Positions 40,944-49,835 are shown, counted from the first letter of the stretch. The stretch: DNA of 64,000 nt from DATBGS01 sp036557885 (GCA_036557885.1 DATBGS010000130.1:1-64000), one strand, 5' to 3'. Program-made: numbers and translations. Notes: a model not told the origin generated them from the sequence alone.

Positions 40944-42126
40944 AGCCTTCCAATACCGGCTGTACCCGACGAAGCAGCAGGAACAAACCCTGCTCTTTGT
41001 GCTACGCCGCTGCCGTCACCTCTATAACACCGCATTGGAAGAACGCAAGGCGTTCTATCAGATGCGTCACACAAGTTTAGGCTACAACCAACAAGCCGCT
41101 GAACTGGCCGAGATCAAAGAAGCGTTTCCTGCCTACCAGGACATCTATAGCCAGATTTTGCAGGATGTCTTGCGGAGGCTGGACAAAGCCTTCGCTGCCT
41201 TTTTTCGCCGTCTCAAGAATGGGGAAAAGCCGGGGTATCCCCGATTTCAGGGACAAGGGCGCTATGATAGCTTCACCTATCCCCAATCGGGCTTTGCCCT
41301 GGCTGGCGGGAGTGGGCTGGGGAAAGAGCGACACGCCAGCCTTTCACTCTCCAAAATTGGGGACATCAAAGTTCGCTTACATCGCCTGATGATAGGCCAG
41401 GTGAAAACTTGCACCATCAAGCGCGATGTGAATCACTGGTATGTCACCTTCTCTTGTGAAGTGGAAGAGGAACCGTTGCCGCCCTCCACAGAGGAAGTGG
41501 GCATTGATCTAGGCTTGCTCCATTTTGCCACGCTTTCGACGGGCGAGACGATTGAGAACTCGCGTCTCTATCGCAAAGGACAGAAGCGTCTGAAGTTGCT
41601 CCAACAGGCCAAGGACCGCAAGAAGCGTGGGAGCCGACGCCGTAAACGTGCGGCGCTTGCACTGGCAAAGGCACATCGCAAGGTACGCAATCAGAGAAGA
41701 GATTTTCAGCACAAAGCGGCGCGTTCTCTTGTGAATCGCTTTGGGTTGATCGTCTTTGAAGATTTGCAGATCACCAACATGAGCAAAGCGCCCGCACCCA
41801 AACCGGACCCAGACAAAGAGGGCGCCTATCTCCCAAATGGGGCCAGTGCGAAGGCTGGCCTGAATACATCTATTCTCGATGCTGGCTGGGGACAATTCCA
41901 AGCGATCTGTGTCGCCAAGGCTGCAAGCGCCGGGCGACAAGTCGTGTTTGTGGACCCCTACAATACCAGCCAAGTGTGTAGCAATTGTGGTCAATTGGTC
42001 CCCAAAGACTTGAGTGAGCGTTGGCATTCCTGTGAATGCGGCGCAGAGTTGGACCGTGACCACAATTCGGCAAGAGCTATCTTGTTCTTGGGCCAGGAAG
42101 TGGCCCACAGGGCTACGGCTCTGTAG
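40897..42126 (+). CDS. tnpB: TnpB, RNA-guided nuclease of an IS605/IS1341-type element
   Basis: 409 residues, full length and apparently active. N-terminal OrfB helix-turn-helix (AFQYRLYPTKQQEQTLL), WED/REC-like middle, then RuvC with all three acidic residues: D204 (VGIDLGLLHFA), E288 (GLIVFEDLQI) and D388 (ELDRDHNSARA). The zinc ribbon C361/C364/C379/C381 (CSNCG...CECG) is complete. TnpB cuts DNA guided by an RNA from the element's right end (known for ISDra2). No tnpA is present, so it is an IS1341-like form. GGAG lies 4 nt before the ATG. It overlaps the RHH gene. Confidence 0.93.
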   Translation: MPSKSSEKQNERRPLKAFQYRLYPTKQQEQTLLFVLRRCRHLYNTALEERKAFYQMRHTSLGYNQQAAELAEIKEAFPAYQDIYSQILQDVLRRLDKAFAAFFRRLKNGEKPGYPRFQGQGRYDSFTYPQSGFALAGGSGLGKERHASLSLSKIGDIKVRLHRLMIGQVKTCTIKRDVNHWYVTFSCEVEEEPLPPSTEEVGIDLGLLHFATLSTGETIENSRLYRKGQKRLKLLQQAKDRKKRGSRRRKRAALALAKAHRKVRNQRRDFQHKAARSLVNRFGLIVFEDLQITNMSKAPAPKPDPDKEGAYLPNGASAKAGLNTSILDAGWGQFQAICVAKAASAGRQVVFVDPYNTSQVCSNCGQLVPKDLSERWHSCECGAELDRDHNSARAILFLGQEVAHRATAL

Positions 42127-42129
42127 AAG

Positions 42130-42158
42130 CCCCTCGCTAAAGCGAGGGGGTACTTCAC
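42130..42158 (+). ncRNA. Right-end hairpin, probable 3' end of the omega RNA
   Basis: CCCCTCGC-TAAA-GCGAGGGG followed by GTACTTCAC, starting 4 nt after the tnpB stop. This matches the terminal hairpin pattern of IS605-family right ends, where the guide RNA scaffold ends and the guide begins in flanking DNA. The scaffold would extend back into the tnpB 3' end; its 5' limit cannot be read. Confidence 0.6.
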
Positions 42159-42422
42159 CGAAGTCTGGTACGTAGATGCCGACAGTCTTGCTGCCTATCC
42201 TGCGAGCCGACAAAAACCTGGCATCAAACCAGGGACCAGGCGAAGGCCAAGAGACACCGGAATGGGAGACGGAGGCCATTCATCCCTGGTCTAAAGACAT
42301 GTGGCTTTCTGGCCCTTTTCTGTAAAGAGAGGAACCGTTGCCACCTGTTTTCAACAATCACTAATTTCTGACTGTTGAGAACACTACTATCCATTGCTAC
42401 CTTCCCTGGAGCAGACCCACCC

Positions 42423-43502
42423 ATGCACCGCGCCTTCTCACACCGCATCTTCTCGCGCCATATTTTTGCCCGCTTTGCCCCGCTGCGTTCGTGGCTTGCG
42501 GGCAGGCGGAAGAGTATTTTTATGCTTTCCGCGCTGCTTTTGCTAACAATGCTCAGCGCTGATATAAGCCTGCTGCAACCCAGAAGCGGCTACGACTGGC
42601 GCGAACGGGTGATCGTTTTGCTGCCAGGTGTCTGCGCGCTGCCCGCCCAACTGCCCCCAGCGCCCGACCTGCCATCGCTGGCACCACTGCCACCGCCACC
42701 AAGACAGTGGCCCACCTGGCCGGATTGGTTGACATGCGGCGGCGCGGAGGCCCTTCAGAATGCCCAGGCCCGCGCGCTGGGAACCTTTGTGGATGGCTAT
42801 GCGAACACCTCAACGCTGACGAGCACACTCAACCAGGCGCTGCGCCAGACGCCAGCAGAGGATGACAGCCCGGAGGACAACGGGGGCATCCCATTCACCA
42901 TCAAAGCGCTTGAAGCGTTCAGTTACGCCGGAGACAGCCCCACCTATACCAGCAGCCAGACACGCCAGCCGCTAGCAGATTCGGCGCGGGAGCTGGACGC
43001 GCAGCTTCAACGCTGGCAACGCCAGTTCCCCCATGCCAGCTTTGATCTGATCGGCCATTCTCTGGGCGGCGCGGTGGCCGTGTATTGGGCGGCGGCCATC
43101 GCCACGCCAGAGCGCCTGCGCGCCATTCACAGCATCATCACGCTGGATAGCCCACTGGGAGGCATCCCCCACAGCATCGCTGACGCGCTCTTTGCGCCGT
43201 TCTTTGGGCCAGTTGCCCAGGATTTGCTGGCAGGCAGCCCGGCAATTGCGCTGATGGCGCACGCCTCTGGCCGCTGGCTCACCAATACCGACGCCATCAG
43301 CAGCCCCATCTTCACCATTTCCAACGTGCGCGATCTGGTAGTACCCTTCCTGTGGGCCAGCCTGCCTGGGGCAACGCTCTCAATTGACGACTACGGCAGC
43401 GACAACAGCAGCCTGAATCACGGGGCCATTCTCACCTCGCCCGCTGCAATGGCGGAGATTGCGCAGATACTCGCGCAGGAAGGGATGCCCCTCGTCAGGT
43501 AA
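42423..43502 (+). CDS. Alpha/beta-hydrolase (lipase-like) with N-terminal anchor
   Basis: 359 residues. A basic N-terminus and one hydrophobic segment (about 33-48, IFMLSALLLLTMLSA) suggest a signal anchor. The strand VIVLLPGVC is followed by a Pro-rich insert and the nucleophile elbow FDLIGHSLGGAVAVYW (Ser at about 212); Asp of VRDLVVP and His of SLNHGAIL complete a likely triad. Esterase or lipase on the outer face; substrate unknown. Start at 42423 has GGAG 11 nt upstream. Its 3' end overlaps the convergent permease by 8 nt. The preceding 42160-42422 stretch shows no gene. Confidence 0.8.
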   Translation: MHRAFSHRIFSRHIFARFAPLRSWLAGRRKSIFMLSALLLLTMLSADISLLQPRSGYDWRERVIVLLPGVCALPAQLPPAPDLPSLAPLPPPPRQWPTWPDWLTCGGAEALQNAQARALGTFVDGYANTSTLTSTLNQALRQTPAEDDSPEDNGGIPFTIKALEAFSYAGDSPTYTSSQTRQPLADSARELDAQLQRWQRQFPHASFDLIGHSLGGAVAVYWAAAIATPERLRAIHSIITLDSPLGGIPHSIADALFAPFFGPVAQDLLAGSPAIALMAHASGRWLTNTDAISSPIFTISNVRDLVVPFLWASLPGATLSIDDYGSDNSSLNHGAILTSPAAMAEIAQILAQEGMPLVR

Positions 43503-44766
43503 GCGCGTGGCCGCCGTGCTCGCTGTGGTCCATGTCGTGCCCCTCATGGCGCTCCTGCGGCGCGTCTATTGCTGTCATATCGTGAGTGCTGTGGTCGGTG
43601 TTATGTCCGGCATGCCCCATATCGTGTCCGGCATGGCTCACTTGTTGCATCGGGTATTTCACATTCAGAAAAATCAGCACGCCAACCACCAGCAGCGCCA
43701 GCATGTTGAGCACCACAGTATAGTTCAACGAGAAGGCTGTTACCATCTCTACCAGATGCGGATTGGCTGTTGGAACAAAGTCTACAGATGGGAAAAGCCG
43801 GTCCAGGCCCGTAAACAGCAGATCAATCAGGATACCTGTCAGCACCATCGTGACAAACAGCACCAGCGTGATATACGCTGCCAGCCGCCAGCCATAATAC
43901 TTGCGATAGATGTTCAGAATGGGCAGCACGATCAGATCAGCGTAAAGAAACGCGATGGCCCCGCCAAAGGTGATGCCGCCTGTGAACAGGACCGCCGCCA
44001 GGGGCACGTTGCCAATGGAACAGACAAACGAGATCACGGCAATGATCGGCCCAACCAGCGCGTTTTCCACCACGCGCAGCGGCGCGGGCGCCGATTCCAC
44101 AAAGAGCGTTTTCCAGAACTCATTGGGGACGAGCACCGCCAGAAATCCCGCGATCACAAAACCCGCAACCACATCCTTCCAGATCATCCCCCAGTCCATC
44201 CTGACGTAGTGGGCGACATACGTCCAGCCCCGGCCAGAGCGCAGCTTCCCCCAGAGCGTGCGCCCTGGCGCGAGCATCTCGCCGTGATCGTGCTCAGCAA
44301 CGCGGCCCGTCTGTTGATAGGCGCGTCCCTGCTCAACGATGCGCTTGGGATAGGTCAGCTTCACCAGCGCGGTCATCATGACCACCAGCACCACGCCGCC
44401 TAGCCACTCAGCCAGGGCAAACTGCCAGCCCATCAACTGCCAGAGAATCAGCCCCAGTTCAATCACCAGATTGGTCGAGGCAAACATAAAAGCCAGCGCA
44501 GGAATCAAATGGGCGCCGCGCTTAAACATGCTCTTGGCCGCTGCTACCGCCGCGTAGGAGCAGGATGAACTGGCGGCCCCAAAGACGGTTGCCAGCGCAA
44601 TCTCTTTGATGCCAGGCCGCCCCAGCGCCTCGCTCATGCGCTGGCGGCTGACATACGCCTGGATCATGCCGGAAATCACAAAGCCAAGCACCAGGCTCCA
44701 CAAGACCTGCCAGGCCATGCCCACTGCCGCCAACAGCGATTGCCCGATAGCATCAAGGATATTCAT
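43495..44766 (-). CDS. UPF0718/ArsP-type permease with His-rich tail
   Basis: 423 residues, about ten membrane helices in two related halves. Family features: AASSSCSYAAVAAAKSMF in the first half and CSIGNVPLAAVLFTGGITFGG in the second, as in DUF318/ArsP permeases that export organoarsenicals or metals. The C-terminal ~45 residues are packed with His and Asp/Met (HAGHDMGHAGHNTDH, HEGHDMDHSEHGGH), a likely metal-binding tail. Start at 44766 with AAAGGA upstream. A CsoR-like palindrome lies 35-59 nt upstream, so copper or another soft metal may control it (inference). Confidence 0.85.
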   Translation of the reverse strand: MNILDAIGQSLLAAVGMAWQVLWSLVLGFVISGMIQAYVSRQRMSEALGRPGIKEIALATVFGAASSSCSYAAVAAAKSMFKRGAHLIPALAFMFASTNLVIELGLILWQLMGWQFALAEWLGGVVLVVMMTALVKLTYPKRIVEQGRAYQQTGRVAEHDHGEMLAPGRTLWGKLRSGRGWTYVAHYVRMDWGMIWKDVVAGFVIAGFLAVLVPNEFWKTLFVESAPAPLRVVENALVGPIIAVISFVCSIGNVPLAAVLFTGGITFGGAIAFLYADLIVLPILNIYRKYYGWRLAAYITLVLFVTMVLTGILIDLLFTGLDRLFPSVDFVPTANPHLVEMVTAFSLNYTVVLNMLALLVVGVLIFLNVKYPMQQVSHAGHDMGHAGHNTDHSTHDMTAIDAPQERHEGHDMDHSEHGGHALT

Positions 44767-44800
44767 GGCGGTGTCCTTTCTCGTTCAAGGGGTCCGTTCT

Positions 44801-44825
44801 TACCCATACCCAGGGGGTATGGGTA
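44801..44825. promoter_or_regulatory. CsoR/RcnR-like operator
   Basis: Perfect inverted repeat TACCCATACCC-AGG-GGGTATGGGTA, the G-tract form bound by CsoR/RcnR/FrmR-family repressors (known consensus). It lies just upstream of the His-tailed permease; the regulator gene is not in the window. Confidence 0.65.
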
Positions 44826-44914
44826 TCTCTTGCTAGTATCCTACCATCAAGGGTCAAGAGCATGGCTCTCCTGGCGGCATGCTTCATGCGCCGCATTTTC
44901 TTGAAGGAGGGCGC

Positions 44915-45898
44915 GTGGCAGAAACCCAGATTGAACTTCCAGCAGAAAACGTCCCACAGTTTGCCAATCCTTTCCAGATTGAAGACCTGCTGGTCTTTGA
45001 TGAGGCCACCCTGCGCAACATGCTGGTAACCGGCGCCTATGGACTCAAGCGCCAGGATTTGGCGCAGAGCCTGCATTCAGCGCCCCAGGCAGTGGCACAG
45101 CGCTTCTTGCGCGCTCTGCCCCGGCAGGAGCGCGGGCGCTTTCTGGTTGAACTGCATCTCCCCATCGCCCCAGAGGACGAACAAAACGCGCGCCAGCACC
45201 TGTTGGATACGCTCTTTTGGGAACTGACCTATTGGAAGACGCCTGAACTCTACGAGGAACTGACCGAGGGCGAGCGACTGCACCCGGACATCTTTCGCCA
45301 GTTTGCCGCTGATCTCTGCGGCAAAACGGTGCTGGATGCGGGCGCGGGCAGCGGGCGGGCTACCTTTGAATTTCTGCGCCAGGGCGCGGCAACGGTGTAT
45401 GCTGTTGAACCCTCGCCTGGGCTGCTGCGTATATTGGAGAAAAAACTGACCGGACAACCCGCCAGACAGCAGGTGATTCCGTTACGCGGGCGCTTTGACG
45501 CGCTGCCGCTGACGGAGGACAGCGTAGACACAACGCTCTCTGCCTCCGCGTTCACCGCAGAGCCAGCGCAGGGCGGTGAGCCAGGGCTGGCCGAATTTCT
45601 GCGCGTCACGCGGCCCGGTGGCAAAGTGGTGCTGATCTGGCCGCGCCCGGAAGATTACCCCTGGCTGGTAGAGCGCGGTTTTCAATGCGTCTCGCTGCCC
45701 ATGCCACAAGAGATGTGCGTGCGCTTTCGCTCGCTGCCGAGCGCCTTGCGCGTGGCGCGGCGCTTTTACGCGCGTAACCCGGCGGTGCAGCGGTATTTGC
45801 TGCGCTCCCACAAGCCAGAGGTGCCCTTCTCCATCCTGGGCACCAACCCACCCCATGAATATTGCTGGCTGCGAGTGGAGAAGGAGGCAGGTGGTTAA
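44915..45898 (+). CDS. FliG-C-like domain fused to SAM-dependent methyltransferase
   Basis: 327 residues. Residues 19-105 resemble the C-terminal half of flagellar FliG: FQIEDLLVFDEATLRNML, QDLAQSLHSAPQAVAQRFL, ALPRQERGRFLVEL and a helix like the FliG AQQKIL segment. Residues ~135-320 form a class I methyltransferase with VLDAGAGSGRATFEFL (DxGxGxG, 141-147), acidic AVEPSPGLL and ALPLTEDSVDT. GTG start at 44915 with AAGGAGG 4 nt upstream. No flagellar gene is near, so the FliG-like part may be a binding module. Substrate unknown. Confidence 0.72.
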   Translation: MAETQIELPAENVPQFANPFQIEDLLVFDEATLRNMLVTGAYGLKRQDLAQSLHSAPQAVAQRFLRALPRQERGRFLVELHLPIAPEDEQNARQHLLDTLFWELTYWKTPELYEELTEGERLHPDIFRQFAADLCGKTVLDAGAGSGRATFEFLRQGAATVYAVEPSPGLLRILEKKLTGQPARQQVIPLRGRFDALPLTEDSVDTTLSASAFTAEPAQGGEPGLAEFLRVTRPGGKVVLIWPRPEDYPWLVERGFQCVSLPMPQEMCVRFRSLPSALRVARRFYARNPAVQRYLLRSHKPEVPFSILGTNPPHEYCWLRVEKEAGG

Positions 45899-45908
45899 AA
45901 TCGCCCGC

Positions 45909-47471
45909 CTACTTTGGCCGCAGTTCCCTTCTGAACAGCCAGGTCGCCAGGAGTGTCATGGAAACCGCCAGCGCCAACAGGCCCAGGATATTTCCGGCGC
46001 CCGGTGAGGTGTTGAGCAGCATGACGTTATCCAGCCCATCAATGCCATAGGTGAGCGGGAACAGATACGCCAGTTGATGCGCGGGCGGCGCCAGCGCCCG
46101 CAGCGGGCCAATAAAGCCGCTAAAAAAGATCGCGCCCACGAGCAGCAGCATGATCAACTGGACCGCCTGCGCATCTGAGCGCGAAATGAGCGAGAGACAG
46201 AAGCCCATCGCCACCGATGCCCAGACCAGCAGCACCAGCACCAGCAAGAACCAGCCTACAGACCCGGCAAAGGGGATGCCCAGGAACAGCACCAGCAGCA
46301 TAGTCAGCAGCACGCCAACACCCAGCGTCACGCCGCCATATTGCAAGAAGCGCCCCAGCAGCACTTCCCAGGCCGAGGCGGGCGAAACCGCCAGCACTTC
46401 AATGGCTCCAAGCTGGCGATCCTGCACCATCGAAAGCGCGGCCAGCGTCGCCGCCAGGTGCTGAAGCAGCAGCGCCAACGCCGCCGGACCATAAAACGCC
46501 GTCAGGTCATCCGAGTTCGCCGCGAGATTACTGATCCTGGCCTCAAAGGGAATGGCGAGTGTGGCCGCTGGAATGGCGTTGGTATCCTGCACAATTGAGA
46601 GCAACTGGCTCATGCGCTGCTGCGCCGTCACCAGTTCCAGTTGCCCGGCAGCGGTACCTGCATCATGCTGGGCTGTCTGGGCCGCTGTAATCGCCTGATC
46701 AGTCGCCCCCAGTATCGCGGCATAGTAAATATCCGCTGCTGTGCCGCTCTGCTGCGTCTGATTGTGTTCGGTTTCTTGTCGCAGCGCCTCCAGTTGCGTG
46801 ATAATCTGCGCCAGTTTTTGCCGGTTGGCTTCCGGGTCGCCGCTGGGGTCGAGCGCCTGAAGCTGGGCATTGAGCGAGAGAAGATCAGGCTCAAGCTGGT
46901 GCGTGCTGGCCTGCACGCCGCGTATTGCCACCGTCACCGTCTCGGAGTTCAGACCGGCAATCTGCTGGTTAATGGCGTTATACAGCGCGATACGCAGCAA
47001 GGGATTGACCACATTCACCGTTACGGTAAGCACAGTGCGCTGGCCGCGCCCCAGGTCAAGCGCCGGGTTTTCAGGCAGTGTAATGACCATATCTACGTTG
47101 CCCTCGCGCACCTGCGTCAGCGCCCAGCTTTCATCCTCGGTTATCGCGCGCACATCCACATTCCCACTCAGGCTGCGCACATAGGGCAACTGGCGCACCT
47201 CGCTGGGCTTCAGCCCGCCCAGCGGCGCGACCAGAATGCCGCTGGGCCGGAAGGCCGAAAGGCGAAAGCCTACCGCAAAGAGCGCCAGCAGCAGAAACGG
47301 ACCCAGCACTACCAGCGCAAAGAGGCTGGACTGGCGAAAAAACTCGCCGCGCCAGCGCGTACCAACCGCCAGAATCCGATAACGCTGATGTGTGGCGGGC
47401 TGCTCCAGTTTCTCGGCTTTCTCGGCAAGCGCCTCTGGGGCAGTTTGCTTCTGGGTTTCAGACGGCATCAT
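45909..47471 (-). CDS. ABC-2-type exporter membrane subunit
   Basis: 520 residues. One N-terminal membrane helix (about 50-70), a large extracytoplasmic domain (about 75-320, with a Gln-rich helical hairpin) and five or six C-terminal helices; VLAVSPASAWEVLLGR and PLTYGIDGLDNVML are typical of ABC-2 permeases of the YhgE/DrrB type. It pairs with the ATPase gene whose stop it overlaps by 14 nt. ATG at 47471 or the adjacent ATG at 47468; GGAG is 4 or 7 nt upstream. Drug or lipid export is likely; substrate unknown. Confidence 0.88.
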   Translation of the reverse strand: MMPSETQKQTAPEALAEKAEKLEQPATHQRYRILAVGTRWRGEFFRQSSLFALVVLGPFLLLALFAVGFRLSAFRPSGILVAPLGGLKPSEVRQLPYVRSLSGNVDVRAITEDESWALTQVREGNVDMVITLPENPALDLGRGQRTVLTVTVNVVNPLLRIALYNAINQQIAGLNSETVTVAIRGVQASTHQLEPDLLSLNAQLQALDPSGDPEANRQKLAQIITQLEALRQETEHNQTQQSGTAADIYYAAILGATDQAITAAQTAQHDAGTAAGQLELVTAQQRMSQLLSIVQDTNAIPAATLAIPFEARISNLAANSDDLTAFYGPAALALLLQHLAATLAALSMVQDRQLGAIEVLAVSPASAWEVLLGRFLQYGGVTLGVGVLLTMLLVLFLGIPFAGSVGWFLLVLVLLVWASVAMGFCLSLISRSDAQAVQLIMLLLVGAIFFSGFIGPLRALAPPAHQLAYLFPLTYGIDGLDNVMLLNTSPGAGNILGLLALAVSMTLLATWLFRRELRPK

Positions 47472-48543
47472 CTGGCTCCTCTTCCGGGTCGGTCAGCGTG
47501 GCGGCGGGGATGATAGAGCCGCCAGTCAGCCGCAAAAACACCTCATCAAACGACGGGCGGCGCTCGCTCACCGCTTCCACCGTGACGCCCTGCTGCGAGA
47601 GTTTGCCAATGATGGCCGGAACAGCCCGCCGCGCCACGTCCACCACGACATGCAGCGTATCCAGGTGCACCTGCTCGACCTCATGCACCATCGGCAGTTC
47701 GCGCAGTGCCAGCGCGCTGCGGGCCGAAAGATCGCCGCTGCGCACCTCTACCACTTCGCCGCCAAACGCCTGACGCCGCAGCTCCTCCGGCGTGCCAACC
47801 GCGACCAGTTTTCCGGCGCGCATCACGGCCACGCGGTCACAAAAATCGGCCTCGTCAATATACTGCGTGGTCACGACCAGCGAGCGCCCTTGGGCGCGCA
47901 GGGCGCGGAAGTGCTGCCAGAGCCGCCGACGCAGCGCCGGGTCCAGCCCCGCCGTTGGCTCATCCACAAAGATCAACTCTGGGGCATGCAGCAGCGCCGA
48001 AGCCAGCGCCACCCGACGGCGCATGCCTCCTGAAAGCTGCGCGGCAAGCGTGGTATGGGCATCGGCCAATTCCACCAACTCCAGCAGCGCGGCAATGCGC
48101 TCGGCGCGCTGCGCTGGCTCCAGCCCATAGAGCGCGGCAATATAGCGCAAATTTTCCTCAACCGTCAGGCGGGGATAGAGCGCAATCGTCTGGGGCATAT
48201 AGCCGATGCGCTCGCGCAGGCCGTTGGGCCATTTGCGATGGTGATGCCCCAGCACGCGCACCGTCCCGCTCGACGGCCAGTACAGGTTACACATCAAGCG
48301 CACAGTGGTGGTCTTGCCGCAGCCGCTTGGCCCAACCAGCGCGAAGAGTTCGCCCTTACGCACTTCCAGCGAAAGATCGTGCAGCGCCTCGCGGTGGCCC
48401 AGGCGCTTGCTCACATGCTCCAGCACCACAGGCGCGCTGGCGTCCGGCTCTGGCTGCGCTGGCCCTGGAGACACAGGCGCCTGAAAGATGCGCTGCCACC
48501 ACGCGCCCTTGCGCGGCGTCTCCACTGCGATAGCTTCTGGCAT
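47458..48543 (-). CDS. ABC transporter ATPase (ABC-2 exporter partner)
   Basis: 361 residues. Walker A GPSGCGKTT, Q-loop YMPQTIALY, signature LSGGMRRRVALA, Walker B LIFVDEPTAGLDP and the TTQYIDEAD switch are complete. A DrrA/CcmA-like C-terminal domain follows, with PSFDEVFLRLTGG at its end. The N-terminal ~40 residues are a Pro/Ala linker. ATG at 48543 preferred over an upstream start at 48600, since the promoter and family start fit. First gene of a two-gene operon divergent from the alcohol dehydrogenase. Confidence 0.9.
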   Translation of the reverse strand: MPEAIAVETPRKGAWWQRIFQAPVSPGPAQPEPDASAPVVLEHVSKRLGHREALHDLSLEVRKGELFALVGPSGCGKTTTVRLMCNLYWPSSGTVRVLGHHHRKWPNGLRERIGYMPQTIALYPRLTVEENLRYIAALYGLEPAQRAERIAALLELVELADAHTTLAAQLSGGMRRRVALASALLHAPELIFVDEPTAGLDPALRRRLWQHFRALRAQGRSLVVTTQYIDEADFCDRVAVMRAGKLVAVGTPEELRRQAFGGEVVEVRSGDLSARSALALRELPMVHEVEQVHLDTLHVVVDVARRAVPAIIGKLSQQGVTVEAVSERRPSFDEVFLRLTGGSIIPAATLTDPEEEPDDAV

Positions 48544-48681
48544 GAGTTTTTGTCGCTTTCCAGAGAATGGTAGTACCTGTCTACCAGAAATTACCCGCAA
48601 ATTAGCGGCCAGTCTTGCCGAGAGGGTGCGTCAGGTGCTCCCGGCAAGCCATCGCGTGGACGAACCTCTTATTTTGCGCAT

Positions 48682-48703
48682 ATACTGCCCTCACAGACAG
48701 TAT
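48682..48703. promoter_or_regulatory. Inverted repeat between divergent promoters
   Basis: ATACTG-N10-CAGTAT. Each arm contains part of a -10 (TATACT), one on each strand, so a single regulator could control both the exporter and the dehydrogenase. Confidence 0.4.
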
Positions 48704-48728
48704 AGAAAAGCCAGAACGCCTTTGTCAG
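48699..48728 (-). promoter_or_regulatory. Promoter of the ABC exporter operon
   Basis: CTGACA, an 18-nt spacer and TATACT on the minus strand, about 150 nt before the ATPase start. Confidence 0.5.
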
Positions 48729-48774
48729 CAAGGAATGGGCGCTGCATTGGAATGGCTCCAACGGAGGAAGTCTC

Positions 48775-49821
48775 ATGGCATCAATGATGAAAGCAGTTGT
48801 ATTCCATCAGCAGGGCGGGCCGGAAGCCCTGCGCTTTGAGGACGTGCCGCGCCCGGAAGCCGGGCCGGGCGAAGCCGTCATTCGCGTGCTGGCCTGCGGA
48901 GCAAATAACCTCGATCTGCGCGTGCGCGAAGGGCGCGTGCCAGGGAAAATCCCCATGCCGCATATTTCAGGCTCCGAGGCCGCCGGGGAGATTGCCGAAC
49001 TGGGCACCGGCGTCACCAGCTTCAGCGTCGGCCAGGCGGTAGCTATCGCGCCCTATCTGTTTTGCGGACAATGCGAGTTTTGTCAGGCAGGCGCAGAAAA
49101 TCAGTGTATGCGCGGCGACATCCTGGGGCTGATGAGTCAGGGCGCCTATGCCGAATATGTCAAAGTCCCCGCCTCCAGCCTGGTGCCGCTGCCCACAGGC
49201 GTGGACGCCGTGAGCGCCGCCGCCGTTGGGCTGGCGGCCATCACCGCCTGGCATATGCTGACCGAGCGCGCCAGGGTGCAGCCCGGCGAAGACGTGCTGG
49301 TGCATGCCGCAGGAAGCGGCGTGGGCAGCGCCGCCGTTCAATTTGCCAGGCTCGCGGGGGCGCGGGTGATTGCTACCGCTGGCTCGCAAGACAAACTGCT
49401 GCGGGCAAAGCAGCTTGGCGCTGATGAAGTCATCAACTACAACGAGCAGGACTTTGCCCAGGAAGTGCGCCGCATTACTAACAAGCGCGGCGTGCAGGTC
49501 GTCGTGGAGCACATCGGCCAGACCACCTGGGAGAAAAGCGTTGCCTGCCTGGGGCGGCGGGGGCGTCTGGTGATCTGCGGCACCACCAGCGGCACCGAGG
49601 GGAAGATAGACCTGTGGGGCTTCTTCGCCAAAGAACTCAGTTTCCTTGGCTCTTATGGAGGTACGCGCCACAATCTGGCCCAGGTGCTGAAACTGGTGGC
49701 GTCCGGCCAGTTTAAGCCGGTGATTCATCGCACCTTCCCGCTGGAATCCGTCTCGGAGGCGCAGCAGATCATGGCCGCCCGCGAGCAATTTGGGAAGCTG
49801 ATTATCACGCCCACAAAGTAG
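48775..49821 (+). CDS. Zinc-containing MDR alcohol dehydrogenase/reductase
   Basis: 348 residues of the medium-chain dehydrogenase/reductase family. Catalytic-zinc ligands C41 (ACGANNLD), H63 and E68 (PHISGSEAAGE) and structural-zinc cysteines C97, C100, C103 and C111 (CGQCEFCQAGAENQC) are present. The NAD(P)-binding domain carries HAAGSGVGSAAVQFA and GADEVINY. Reaction: oxidation of an alcohol or reduction of a carbonyl with NAD(P); substrate unknown. GGAGG lies 7 nt before the ATG. It ends in a strong terminator. Confidence 0.92.
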   Translation: MASMMKAVVFHQQGGPEALRFEDVPRPEAGPGEAVIRVLACGANNLDLRVREGRVPGKIPMPHISGSEAAGEIAELGTGVTSFSVGQAVAIAPYLFCGQCEFCQAGAENQCMRGDILGLMSQGAYAEYVKVPASSLVPLPTGVDAVSAAAVGLAAITAWHMLTERARVQPGEDVLVHAAGSGVGSAAVQFARLAGARVIATAGSQDKLLRAKQLGADEVINYNEQDFAQEVRRITNKRGVQVVVEHIGQTTWEKSVACLGRRGRLVICGTTSGTEGKIDLWGFFAKELSFLGSYGGTRHNLAQVLKLVASGQFKPVIHRTFPLESVSEAQQIMAAREQFGKLIITPTK

Positions 49822-49835
49822 CAACCGATCTTTTC

